NCBI GenBank assembly: GCA_937974135.1
Contig: CALJIH010000185.1
Coordinates: 1-17,851, forward strand
Reading direction: 5' to 3'
Source: an uncultured Cocleimonas sp.
Lineage (GTDB): Bacteria > Pseudomonadota > Gammaproteobacteria > Thiotrichales > Thiotrichaceae
DNA length: 17,851 bases
The translations under genes were made by a program, and so were the position numbers. A model generated the notes under the pieces. It was not told where the DNA came from. It did not search any database and was given only the letters and a program-made list of their open reading frames with translations. Positions within the stretch are counted from its first letter, which is position 1; the number at the start of each line of letters is the position of its first letter. This document shows positions 7,750-13,595 of the stretch, piece by piece.

Positions 7750-8115
7750 TTAATGATCAAATATCAAGAAAAAAACAAGCAGTAAAAAGAAGCTGATCAT
7801 CAAGGCTATTGCGACAGATTTATTCTCTGTTTTCATCATTCTATGTGCTTCTTCAACGGTGAATTTTTTCCCACAATCAGAACAAAACTTGTCGCCATGG
7901 TGTAAAGATGTATTACAACAAGGCGAGTTATAGCGTTTGATGTATTTAAAACTAAAAATACTGTGATTCTTTTTAGTCGGCTTGTAGGCGTAAGTTGATT
8001 CGTGTACCTCATCGCCGCAGTTACTACAGTACTTATCTTTATAACTTATCGCAGTGAAGCATTGCGGGCACTCATAGATTCTTTGATTAGCATCATGATT
8101 ACCATAAAAAAACAT
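7750..8115 (-). CDS. Zinc-ribbon membrane protein, unknown function
   Basis: This 121-aa protein combines metal-binding ribbons with a membrane anchor. The first ribbon is complete: Cys16-Pro-Gln-Cys19 and Cys30-Ser-Asn-Cys33-Gly, the zinc-ribbon pattern of many bacterial membrane proteins. A second ribbon spans about residues 64-82 (SPCC, then FCSDCGKKF). In it the position matching Cys16 is Ser64, and Cys66-Cys67 are adjacent, so its zinc site is altered or incomplete. A single transmembrane helix (about 99-118) precedes a short IFDH tail; with an N-terminal cytoplasmic ribbon domain this would be a tail-anchored inner-membrane protein. Homologous double-ribbon proteins have no assigned function that can be transferred here. 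The ribosome-binding site is weak (GGA). Repeats B and C lie on either side. Confidence 0.75.
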   Translation of the reverse strand: MFFYGNHDANQRIYECPQCFTAISYKDKYCSNCGDEVHESTYAYKPTKKNHSIFSFKYIKRYNSPCCNTSLHHGDKFCSDCGKKFTVEEAHRMMKTENKSVAIALMISFFLLLVFFLIFDH

Positions 8116-8175
8116 ACGCTGATTCCGTTATCTATAGATTATTTACTGACATTTGAACTTTATATTCAATAAAAC

Positions 8176-8202
8176 CGCTTAAAAGTAGGGGGGTGTCTTT
8201 TA
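8176..8202 (+). repeat. G-run 3'-end repeat, copy C
   Basis: The core AAAAGTA, six G, TGTCTT lies at 8181-8199, with T and A following. It lies 22 nt past the stop of minus-strand ppnP, with the C-rich strand as the ppnP mRNA. Confidence 0.9.
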
Positions 8203-8221
8203 TACGCTGTTTTAATGTTGT

Positions 8222-8503
8222 TTAACCATAAACACACAAATAAGCCGTTTCATTTTTCACCGTAACATTAAACGAGCTATCTGCACCAACATCGAAAGAT
8301 TCTCCCGGTCCGTAAACTGTGCTTTCGCTTGCATCTGGCATTTGGATTTCTAATGCACCTGTGATCACTGTCATCTTTTCTTTGGCAGCAGTGCTGAAAA
8401 CATATTCGCCTGGCGCCATAACACCAACAGATGCAGGATTAGTTTCAGATTCATAGGCGATAGACAGTACATTTCCATCGAAATATTCATTCGTTTTAAA
8501 CAT
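8222..8503 (-). CDS. ppnP: Pyrimidine/purine nucleoside phosphorylase PpnP
   Basis: PpnP (formerly YaiE, DUF1255) is a small cupin enzyme that phosphorolyses several nucleosides to base and ribose 1-phosphate. The protein has 93 aa against 94 in E. coli and aligns end to end: NEYFDGNVLSIAYES, the ASVGVMAPGEYVFSTAAKEKMTV core, the ITGALEIQMPDA segment and a C-terminal TAYLCVYG. The ATG has AGAAGGAAG upstream. The gene is divergent from dapD across 153 bp and is followed by repeat copy C. Its role is nucleoside salvage or turnover in the cytoplasm. No unusual residue was seen. Confidence 0.95.
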   Translation of the reverse strand: MFKTNEYFDGNVLSIAYESETNPASVGVMAPGEYVFSTAAKEKMTVITGALEIQMPDASESTVYGPGESFDVGADSSFNVTVKNETAYLCVYG

Positions 8504-8656
8504 GAAATAGCTTCCTTCTAAAAGTAAATTAAACGACGGGCTAAGTGTAGGTTAATTTCTCTGAAAAAGATAAATTTAAGCAACGAAAAAAATAGATAAA
8601 CGCTATACTTTGTTTCTGTTTTTCACAAACCCAATTCGGATATTTAAGAGATAGTT
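8504..8656. promoter_or_regulatory. Divergent promoter region ppnP / dapD
   Basis: Both genes must start here. TATACT at 8604-8609 is a good -10 for dapD, but no convincing -35 was found. For ppnP, a minus-strand TACACT (8550-8545) is a weak -10 candidate. Confidence 0.4.
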
Positions 8657-9556
8657 ATGAGTATTAAACGTATAGGACATCGTTATAGCGATGCAAGCAC
8701 TGGTAAAACCCTGGATGTATGGTTTCCACGTTCAAACACCCAAATTGCACGGAGTTGTTTAGCGCTTAAGGTTGGTTTGATTAAAAGTGATTTTGTTGAG
8801 ATAGAGATTAACTCTGTTGACGATGATCCAGTATCAGCAGAAGATGCTTATCTACGTTTACATTTGCTGTCAGAGTGTGCTGTACAACCCAATAAGATAA
8901 ATCTTGATGGTGTATTTGGCTTGTTATCAAATGTCGCGTGGACTACTGCAGGACCAGTGATGCCGAACGATGTTGAAACATTGCGAGGTTTGATTGCGGA
9001 TGAAAATCATCACTTGAACGTGACTTCTATCGATAAATTCCCACGTATGACTGATTATGTGATTCCAGAAGGCGTAAGAATTGGTAATGCAGATAGAGTG
9101 AGATTAGGTGCTCATTTAGCATCTGGCACAACGGTAATGCATGAGGGTTTTGTGAATTTCAATGCAGGTACTTTGGGTAATTCGATGGTTGAAGGTCGTA
9201 TTAGTGCCAGCGTAGTGGTTGGTCCTGATTCGGATATTGGTGGTGGCGCATCGATCATGGGCACGCTATCAGGTGGTGGCAAGCAAGTAATCTCTATTGG
9301 TAAACGCAACTTGTTAGGTGCGAATGCTGGACTAGGAATCTCATTAGGTGATGATTGTATCGTAGAAGCTGGCTTATATTTAACCGCAGGCACAAAAGTA
9401 AAAACACCAGTGGGTGATGTGGTATCTGCACGAGAATTATCGGGTCAGTCAGGATTATTATTCAGACGCAATAGTATCTCAGGTGCAGTAGAAGCGGTTG
9501 TCACAGATTCATCGACTTGGGGTGGTTTGAATTCGTCTTTACACAGTAATGATTAA
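8657..9556 (+). CDS. dapD: Tetrahydrodipicolinate N-succinyltransferase
   Basis: DapD transfers succinate from succinyl-CoA to tetrahydrodipicolinate in the succinylase branch of lysine and meso-diaminopimelate synthesis. The 299-aa protein is the longer type shared by Pseudomonas-like gammaproteobacteria and actinobacteria rather than the 274-aa E. coli type. After an alpha/beta N-terminal region it has a left-handed beta-helix built of hexapeptide repeats (about residues 125-245), including RLGAHLASGTTVMHEGFVNF, SMVEGRIS, DIGGGASIMGTLSGGGKQV and LLGANAGLGISLGDDC. The C-terminal cap holds LLFRRNSISGAVEAV. The family works as a trimer in the cytoplasm. The product feeds DapC, encoded about 2.4 kb away on the other strand. 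The ribosome-binding site is only AAGAGA. The gene is followed by paired repeat copies D and E. Confidence 0.95.
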   Translation: MSIKRIGHRYSDASTGKTLDVWFPRSNTQIARSCLALKVGLIKSDFVEIEINSVDDDPVSAEDAYLRLHLLSECAVQPNKINLDGVFGLLSNVAWTTAGPVMPNDVETLRGLIADENHHLNVTSIDKFPRMTDYVIPEGVRIGNADRVRLGAHLASGTTVMHEGFVNFNAGTLGNSMVEGRISASVVVGPDSDIGGGASIMGTLSGGGKQVISIGKRNLLGANAGLGISLGDDCIVEAGLYLTAGTKVKTPVGDVVSARELSGQSGLLFRRNSISGAVEAVVTDSSTWGGLNSSLHSND

Positions 9557-9577
9557 TTAGAACTAAAAATACAGTTC

Positions 9578-9650
9578 TAAAAAGACACCCCCCCACTTTT
9601 GATGAGTCTTTCATAGGAAAACCGTCTAAAAGTGGGGGGGTGTCTTTTTA
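9578..9650. repeat. Inverted pair of G-run repeats, copies D and E
   Basis: Copy D (core 9582-9600, minus strand) and copy E (core 9628-9646, plus strand) form perfect 23-bp arms (9578-9600 and 9628-9650) around a 27-nt loop. The stem contains a run of seven G-C pairs and ends in a T run on either strand, so it resembles a bidirectional terminator. D starts 25 nt past the dapD stop (core), and E ends 8 nt before the MATE gene's ATG. Confidence 0.92.
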
Positions 9651-9658
9651 TATAAGAA

Positions 9659-11047
9659 ATGAATACATCAAATAACACACTATCTAATAAAACATTCAAA
9701 GAACATATCCACGCGACGATTAAGTTGGGGATACCTTTGGTGTTGATGCAGATTACGTTTATGTTAATCAGTGTTACTGACACGATTATGCTGGGTTGGT
9801 TGGGAGTGACACAGCTCGCTGCAGGTGTGTTGGCTTTTCAAATGATGTTTATCGCTTTGATCTTCGGTTTGGGTTTGTCTGCCGCTTTGATGCCATTAGT
9901 TTCAGAAGCAGCGGGTCGCGATGATACTCAAGCGGTTCGTCGCAGTGTAAGAATGGGTCTTTGGGTATTAGGAATCGCAGTCACTTTGTTGATGATTCCG
10001 CTGTTTTTTGCAGAAGAAATATTGATTGCTCTAGGCCAAAAACCTGAATTATCTGCGCTTGCTCAAGGTTATATAAATATCGCTCAATGGTCTTTAATTC
10101 CTGCATTTTTACTCACAGGCTTGAGAAATTTTCTAGCGAGCCTCGAACATACCCGAGTGATTTTGATAATTACACTGTTAATGGCGGTAATAAATGCAGG
10201 ATTAAATTATGTACTAATTTTTGGAAATTTCGGAGCGCCACGTCTTGAGTTACAAGGTGCCGCAATTGCTACCGTAGTGATTAATTTTTTTGGTTTTGTG
10301 AGCATTGTTTTGTACATTCATTTCTCGCGCTTTTCTCGTCCCTACGAAATATTCAAGCGCCTTTGGGTGCCAGAATGGCCAGCATTTCGTGAACTTATTA
10401 AGGTCGGGTTACCTATCTCATTAATGATCTTCTTTGAAGCAGGTTTATTTTCTGCTGCGGCGTTTATGATGGGTTGGATCGGCACTATAGAACTTGCCGC
10501 TCACGGTATTGCAATTCAGATAGCGAGTATTTCTTATATGATCCCTTTAGGCTTCTCGCAAGCCGCTTCAGTGAGAGTAGGGAATGCAGTAGGTCGAAGT
10601 GACAGAGAAGGGATTAGATTAGCTGCAAATGCAGTCATGCTCGTTTCAATAATAATGGCGCTGTTTTCTGCTTTAGTGTTTGTGCTTTTTCCCGATACAC
10701 TTATTCAACTATTTCTTGATAAAGCGAATAATGATGCTGTTGCGGTACTCACTTATGCTGTGCCACTTCTATATATGGCAGCTGCCTTTCAAGTTTTTGA
10801 TACCGTGCAAGTGGCATCCGCTGGTAATTTGCGAGGTCTAAAAGACACTAAAATACCTATGATAATTGCCTCAATAAGTTATTGGCCAGTCGGTTTAACG
10901 ATTGCATATGTCCTCGCTTTTCCCTTGGGGCTTGGTGGTGTTGGTATTTGGGGTGGATTAGTTGCTGGGCTGGCGGTTGCGGGAATACTGTTGACCTTAC
11001 GGTTTAAACGACGTGAGGCCTTAGGCCTAGTTAAATTTTTGACTTAA
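9659..11047 (+). CDS. MATE-family multidrug/toxin exporter
   Basis: This 462-aa inner-membrane protein is of the MATE family, antiporters that expel cationic compounds using Na+ or H+ gradients. It shows about 12 hydrophobic helices in two homologous halves. Family signatures include LGIPLVLMQITFMLISVTDT and MLGWLGVTQLAAG in the first half, ALMPLVSEAAGRDD after helix 2, and the matching VGLPISLMIFFEAGLFSAA and SQAASVRVGNAVGRSD segments in the second half. The chosen ATG keeps the expected cytoplasmic lead-in (HIHATIKLGIPL). It has no good Shine-Dalgarno sequence, and the G-run hairpin ends 8 nt upstream, so translation or transcription entering the gene may be hindered. No promoter was recognised between dapD and this gene. 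Substrate unknown; NorM-like naming is not justified. Confidence 0.93.
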   Translation: MNTSNNTLSNKTFKEHIHATIKLGIPLVLMQITFMLISVTDTIMLGWLGVTQLAAGVLAFQMMFIALIFGLGLSAALMPLVSEAAGRDDTQAVRRSVRMGLWVLGIAVTLLMIPLFFAEEILIALGQKPELSALAQGYINIAQWSLIPAFLLTGLRNFLASLEHTRVILIITLLMAVINAGLNYVLIFGNFGAPRLELQGAAIATVVINFFGFVSIVLYIHFSRFSRPYEIFKRLWVPEWPAFRELIKVGLPISLMIFFEAGLFSAAAFMMGWIGTIELAAHGIAIQIASISYMIPLGFSQAASVRVGNAVGRSDREGIRLAANAVMLVSIIMALFSALVFVLFPDTLIQLFLDKANNDAVAVLTYAVPLLYMAAAFQVFDTVQVASAGNLRGLKDTKIPMIIASISYWPVGLTIAYVLAFPLGLGGVGIWGGLVAGLAVAGILLTLRFKRREALGLVKFLT

Positions 11048-11069
11048 TAGTGCGTTTAGCTTTATTTTA

Positions 11070-11088
11070 CAAACACTCCCGTACTTTT
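11070..11088 (-). repeat. Degenerate 3'-end repeat, copy H
   Basis: ACACTCCCGTACTTTT at 11073-11088 matches the C-rich consensus strand at 14 of 16 positions (15 of 19 over the whole core). The family position and orientation hold: it begins about 25 nt after the MATE stop, C-rich in the mRNA sense. It was found because the 3'-end rule predicted a copy here, so it carries some confirmation bias. Confidence 0.5.
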
Positions 11089-11120
11089 CTTATATCTGTC
11101 CGTTATAAAAAATACAATCA

Positions 11121-11807
11121 TTAAAAAGGTAATGCGTTGTAAATTTGATCTTCGATTAAAGCACCAGTTTGTGGGTCTGCATTTTTGAAAGTCACAGGAA
11201 TTGATTGGCAATCTCCAATCTCTTCAGTAGGAACACAACCTTCGAAAGGACTATTAATGACTTCGAAATGAAGCTTGGGTGCACTTGTGACACCCGAGTC
11301 ACCGCTTAAAGCGATTACCATGCCTTGTGCAACATTCTGCCCAATGGTCAACGGCACACTATTTTCTGCAATATGAACATACTGTGCAAAGGTTCCATCC
11401 TCATGTTGAATGCTAACGTAATTTGCCTCAAGCGGCGTGGCATTCCCATCAGTAAAACTCTCAACTATGGAAACTACTACACCTGCGCGCGCCGCGAGTA
11501 TTTCTGTACCTAAAGGCATCGCAAAATCATAGGTGTATCTTAAGTCACCAAATTCACCTATGTTATGACCAAACTGAGCGCAGTTACCTTTGACAACGTT
11601 AAATTGTTCATCAACTGGGTAAGGTAAAATATATGTTGAAGTAGCGGCATCAGGATAATCTTCAATAATGCAACTATTGGAGAAAGTATTAGCCACTGGA
11701 GTCCCATTTATATCATTGGCACTACTACCTCCACCGCACCCACTAATGGCTAAACAATAAATAAATAAAATGATGCTGATAAAACGCTTATACATATGCC
11801 GTATCAT
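11121..11807 (-). CDS. M23-like (LytM-fold) lipoprotein
   Basis: This is an M23/peptidase-like lipoprotein, expected in the periplasm and attached to a membrane. From the ATG at 11807 it is 228 aa. A hydrophobic signal segment ends in the lipobox ISGC, followed by a Gly/Ser linker. The LytM-like domain has RYTYDFAMPLGTEILAARAGVVVS, QYVHIAENS and PKLHFEV. Counting from the first in-frame codon (11828), Asp101, His152 and His187 match M23 metal or active-site residues. The canonical first zinc histidine is Arg97 (His88 might stand in), and the first His of the HxH motif is Lys185. Peptidase activity is therefore doubtful; such domains can instead activate amidases. A TTG at 11828 and an ATG at 11795 are other starts; a TATAAT at 11841-11836 implies transcription begins near 11829, favouring the ATGs. 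Confidence 0.8.
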   Translation of the reverse strand: MIRHMYKRFISIILFIYCLAISGCGGGSSANDINGTPVANTFSNSCIIEDYPDAATSTYILPYPVDEQFNVVKGNCAQFGHNIGEFGDLRYTYDFAMPLGTEILAARAGVVVSIVESFTDGNATPLEANYVSIQHEDGTFAQYVHIAENSVPLTIGQNVAQGMVIALSGDSGVTSAPKLHFEVINSPFEGCVPTEEIGDCQSIPVTFKNADPQTGALIEDQIYNALPF

Positions 11808-11835
11808 TCTACGATAATTTTGCAGCAATCGGCGA

Positions 11836-11841
11836 ATTATA
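11836..11841 (-). promoter_or_regulatory. Candidate -10 element of the M23-like gene
   Basis: The minus strand reads TATAAT here, with only a poor -35 (TTCTCA) 16 bp upstream. It would start transcription near 11829 and give a leader of 20-35 nt to the ATG starts at 11807 or 11795. Confidence 0.35.
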
Positions 11842-11935
11842 TTGTGTAATCAGGGGTTGAGAAATTAACAGCCGAGTATTAGTGAGACAACTATAGAAGG
11901 TAGGGACACCGACCCAAGGACGAATGATATGCATT

Positions 11936-11955
11936 AAAATAGGGGGGTGTCTTTA
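11936..11955 (+). repeat. G-run 3'-end repeat, copy F
   Basis: AAAATA, six G, TGTCTTTA: one G of the AAAAGTA part is missing. It lies 16 nt past the stop of minus-strand dapC, with the C-rich strand as the dapC mRNA. A weak complementary stretch (GACACCGACCCA, 11905-11916; 9 of 12 positions complementary) lies beyond it and could form a D/E-like stem. Confidence 0.88.
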
Positions 11956-11970
11956 ATTCTAGGACAAAAA

Positions 11971-13161
11971 TTATTTAATGAATTCAGCTATTCTGTTTGC
12001 TGCTTCAATACATTCATCAACCGATGCAACTAATGCCATGCGAATACGTTTTGAGCCCGGATTCGAGCCATTAGCCATTCTAGCTAAATAACTGCCAGGC
12101 ACAACTTTTAGGTTTTGTTGTGCGTAAATATCGTGAGTAAAAATTTCATCATCCGTTGCAATATTCGGCCAAAGATAAAATCCAGCAGCGGGTTTTTTAA
12201 CGTCCAATGCAGGCTCTAATATATTGAGTACAGCATCAAATTTTTGACGGTATTGCTGGCGATTATCAATCACATGTAGTTCATCCTCCCAAGCAGCAAT
12301 GCTTGCCATTTGGATAGGCTCTGACATCGCACAACCGTGATAGGTACGATACAACAAGAATTTCTTTAGAATTTCCGCATCCCCTGCGATAAATCCAGAA
12401 CGTAAGCCTGGTGCATTAGAACGTTTTGATAAACTGTGGAATACCACGCACCTTTTGAATTCGGTATTGCCTGTTTTAGCAGCTACCTCTAGTAATCCAA
12501 CGGGTGGATTATCCTCATCAAAATAAATCTCTGAGTAGCATTCATCGCTGGCGATAATAAAATCATGTTTTTCTGCGAGAGCTAACAACTGAGTAATTTG
12601 TGTTTCATTAATCACCGAGCCGGTAGGATTTCCAGGACTGCAAATGTAGAGTAATTGGCAGTCATTCCAAATATCGGCACTGACTTGATCAAAATCAGGA
12701 ATAAAATTATTTGCTTCAATACAGTCTAAAAATACTGTTTCGGCGCCCGCCAATATGGCTGCGCCTTCATAGATTTGATAAAAAGGATTAGGGATGACTA
12801 TTTTGGCGTTGTTTTTACTGGTATCAACAACCGCTTGTGCAAAGGCGAATAAGGCTTCTCGAGTACCGTTCACAGGAATGACATTACTCTCAGGATCAAC
12901 CACATCAGAATCAATGTTAAAGCGACGACTTATCCAATTCGCTATGCTTGTTCTTAATGCAATGCTGCCAGCGGTTATCGGATAGTTAGAGAAACCAGCA
13001 AGGTTATCTCTTATCGCATCAAGTACAATTTTCGGTGTTTTGTGTTTTGGCTCACCAATCGCTAACGACACCATTGGTTTATTAGCCGGAGTAACATCTG
13101 CGTATAACTCGGCTATTTTTTGAAATGGGTAAGGCTGTAATTTATTAAGATTAGGATTCAT
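11971..13161 (-). CDS. dapC: N-succinyldiaminopimelate aminotransferase
   Basis: DapC is the PLP-dependent class I/II aminotransferase that converts N-succinyl-2-amino-6-ketopimelate to N-succinyl-LL-diaminopimelate with glutamate, the step after DapD. The 396-aa protein follows the Pseudomonas-type DapC pattern from its first residues: LQPYPFQKI, LAIGEPKHKTP, PVNGTREALFAFAQAVV and PNPFYQIYEGAAILAGA. Cofactor residues include Asn178 in SPGNPTG, Asp206 and Tyr209 in ASDECYSE, the Schiff-base Lys246 in FHSLSKRSNAPGLRSGF, and Arg374, which would bind the substrate carboxylate. In many gammaproteobacteria dapC sits next to dapD; here the MATE and M23-like genes separate them. No clear Shine-Dalgarno precedes the ATG. 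A minus-strand TATAAT (13194-13189) is a possible -10. Repeat copy F follows the stop. Confidence 0.95.
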   Translation of the reverse strand: MNPNLNKLQPYPFQKIAELYADVTPANKPMVSLAIGEPKHKTPKIVLDAIRDNLAGFSNYPITAGSIALRTSIANWISRRFNIDSDVVDPESNVIPVNGTREALFAFAQAVVDTSKNNAKIVIPNPFYQIYEGAAILAGAETVFLDCIEANNFIPDFDQVSADIWNDCQLLYICSPGNPTGSVINETQITQLLALAEKHDFIIASDECYSEIYFDEDNPPVGLLEVAAKTGNTEFKRCVVFHSLSKRSNAPGLRSGFIAGDAEILKKFLLYRTYHGCAMSEPIQMASIAAWEDELHVIDNRQQYRQKFDAVLNILEPALDVKKPAAGFYLWPNIATDDEIFTHDIYAQQNLKVVPGSYLARMANGSNPGSKRIRMALVASVDECIEAANRIAEFIK

Positions 13162-13595
13162 CGAACAACAACTGATTTAAAAACTGCGATTATATGAGTA
13201 TTATTAAGTCAAAGGTAAGTATAAAGCGGATATAATAGTGCAATAATTTAAAATTATTTTGTATTTTGTCTGACTAGGAATTACAAAATTAGTAAACCAT
13301 TTTAAATTGCAGGATTGCTTAAAGCCATTATTATGATTAATTATCATCATCATAATTAAAACTTTTAAAACTATAAGATAATCTTAATTAAAGCTGTTTT
13401 GGCTGTTGTTTTTAGGATTTATATTTATCATAATCCATCAAGCTTGTAGCTACTATTTAACCAACAAATTAATATTTAGATTTAAATTAGAAATAATAGT
13501 GATTTACCAAAACATCATATCAAATCTTTCCATAAATCGGCCTGAGTTATTTAAGCACCTGCTTAAGTGATAGTGCTACCAAAGGATTTAGCCTA
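13162..13595. promoter_or_regulatory. Divergent AT-rich regulatory region dapC / sucA
   Basis: This gap of 434 bp contains no credible gene and must hold promoters for both neighbours. A TATAAT occurs on each strand (minus 13194-13189, plus 13231-13236), neither with a good -35. Palindromes are frequent: AATAATTT-A-AAATTATT (13242-13258), ATTATGAT and ATCATAAT (13330-13337 and 13349-13356), and TTAAGCACCTGCTTAA (13551-13566). The sucA ribosome-binding site AAAGGA is at 13581-13586. Confidence 0.5.
13551..13566. promoter_or_regulatory. Palindrome upstream of sucA, possible operator
   Basis: TTAAGCACCTGCTTAA has perfect 7-bp arms around two bases and ends 14 nt before the AAAGGA ribosome-binding site. 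AGCAC in its left arm can instead pair with GTGCT at 13573-13577. It could be a protein-binding site or an mRNA hairpin; no regulator was identified. Confidence 0.35.

Noticed and set aside
9112..9393. 93-codon minus-strand open frame inside dapD
   Set aside because: It is antisense to the hexapeptide-repeat region of dapD and has no independent coding evidence.
7411..9650. CRISPR array
   Set aside because: The repeat units are unevenly spaced, occur in both orientations, and have genes between them rather than short spacers of equal length.
11905..11916. GACACCGACCCA as an independent repeat copy
   Set aside because: It fits the C-rich consensus only in part and does not follow a plus-strand gene. 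At most it is a decayed inverted partner of copy F.
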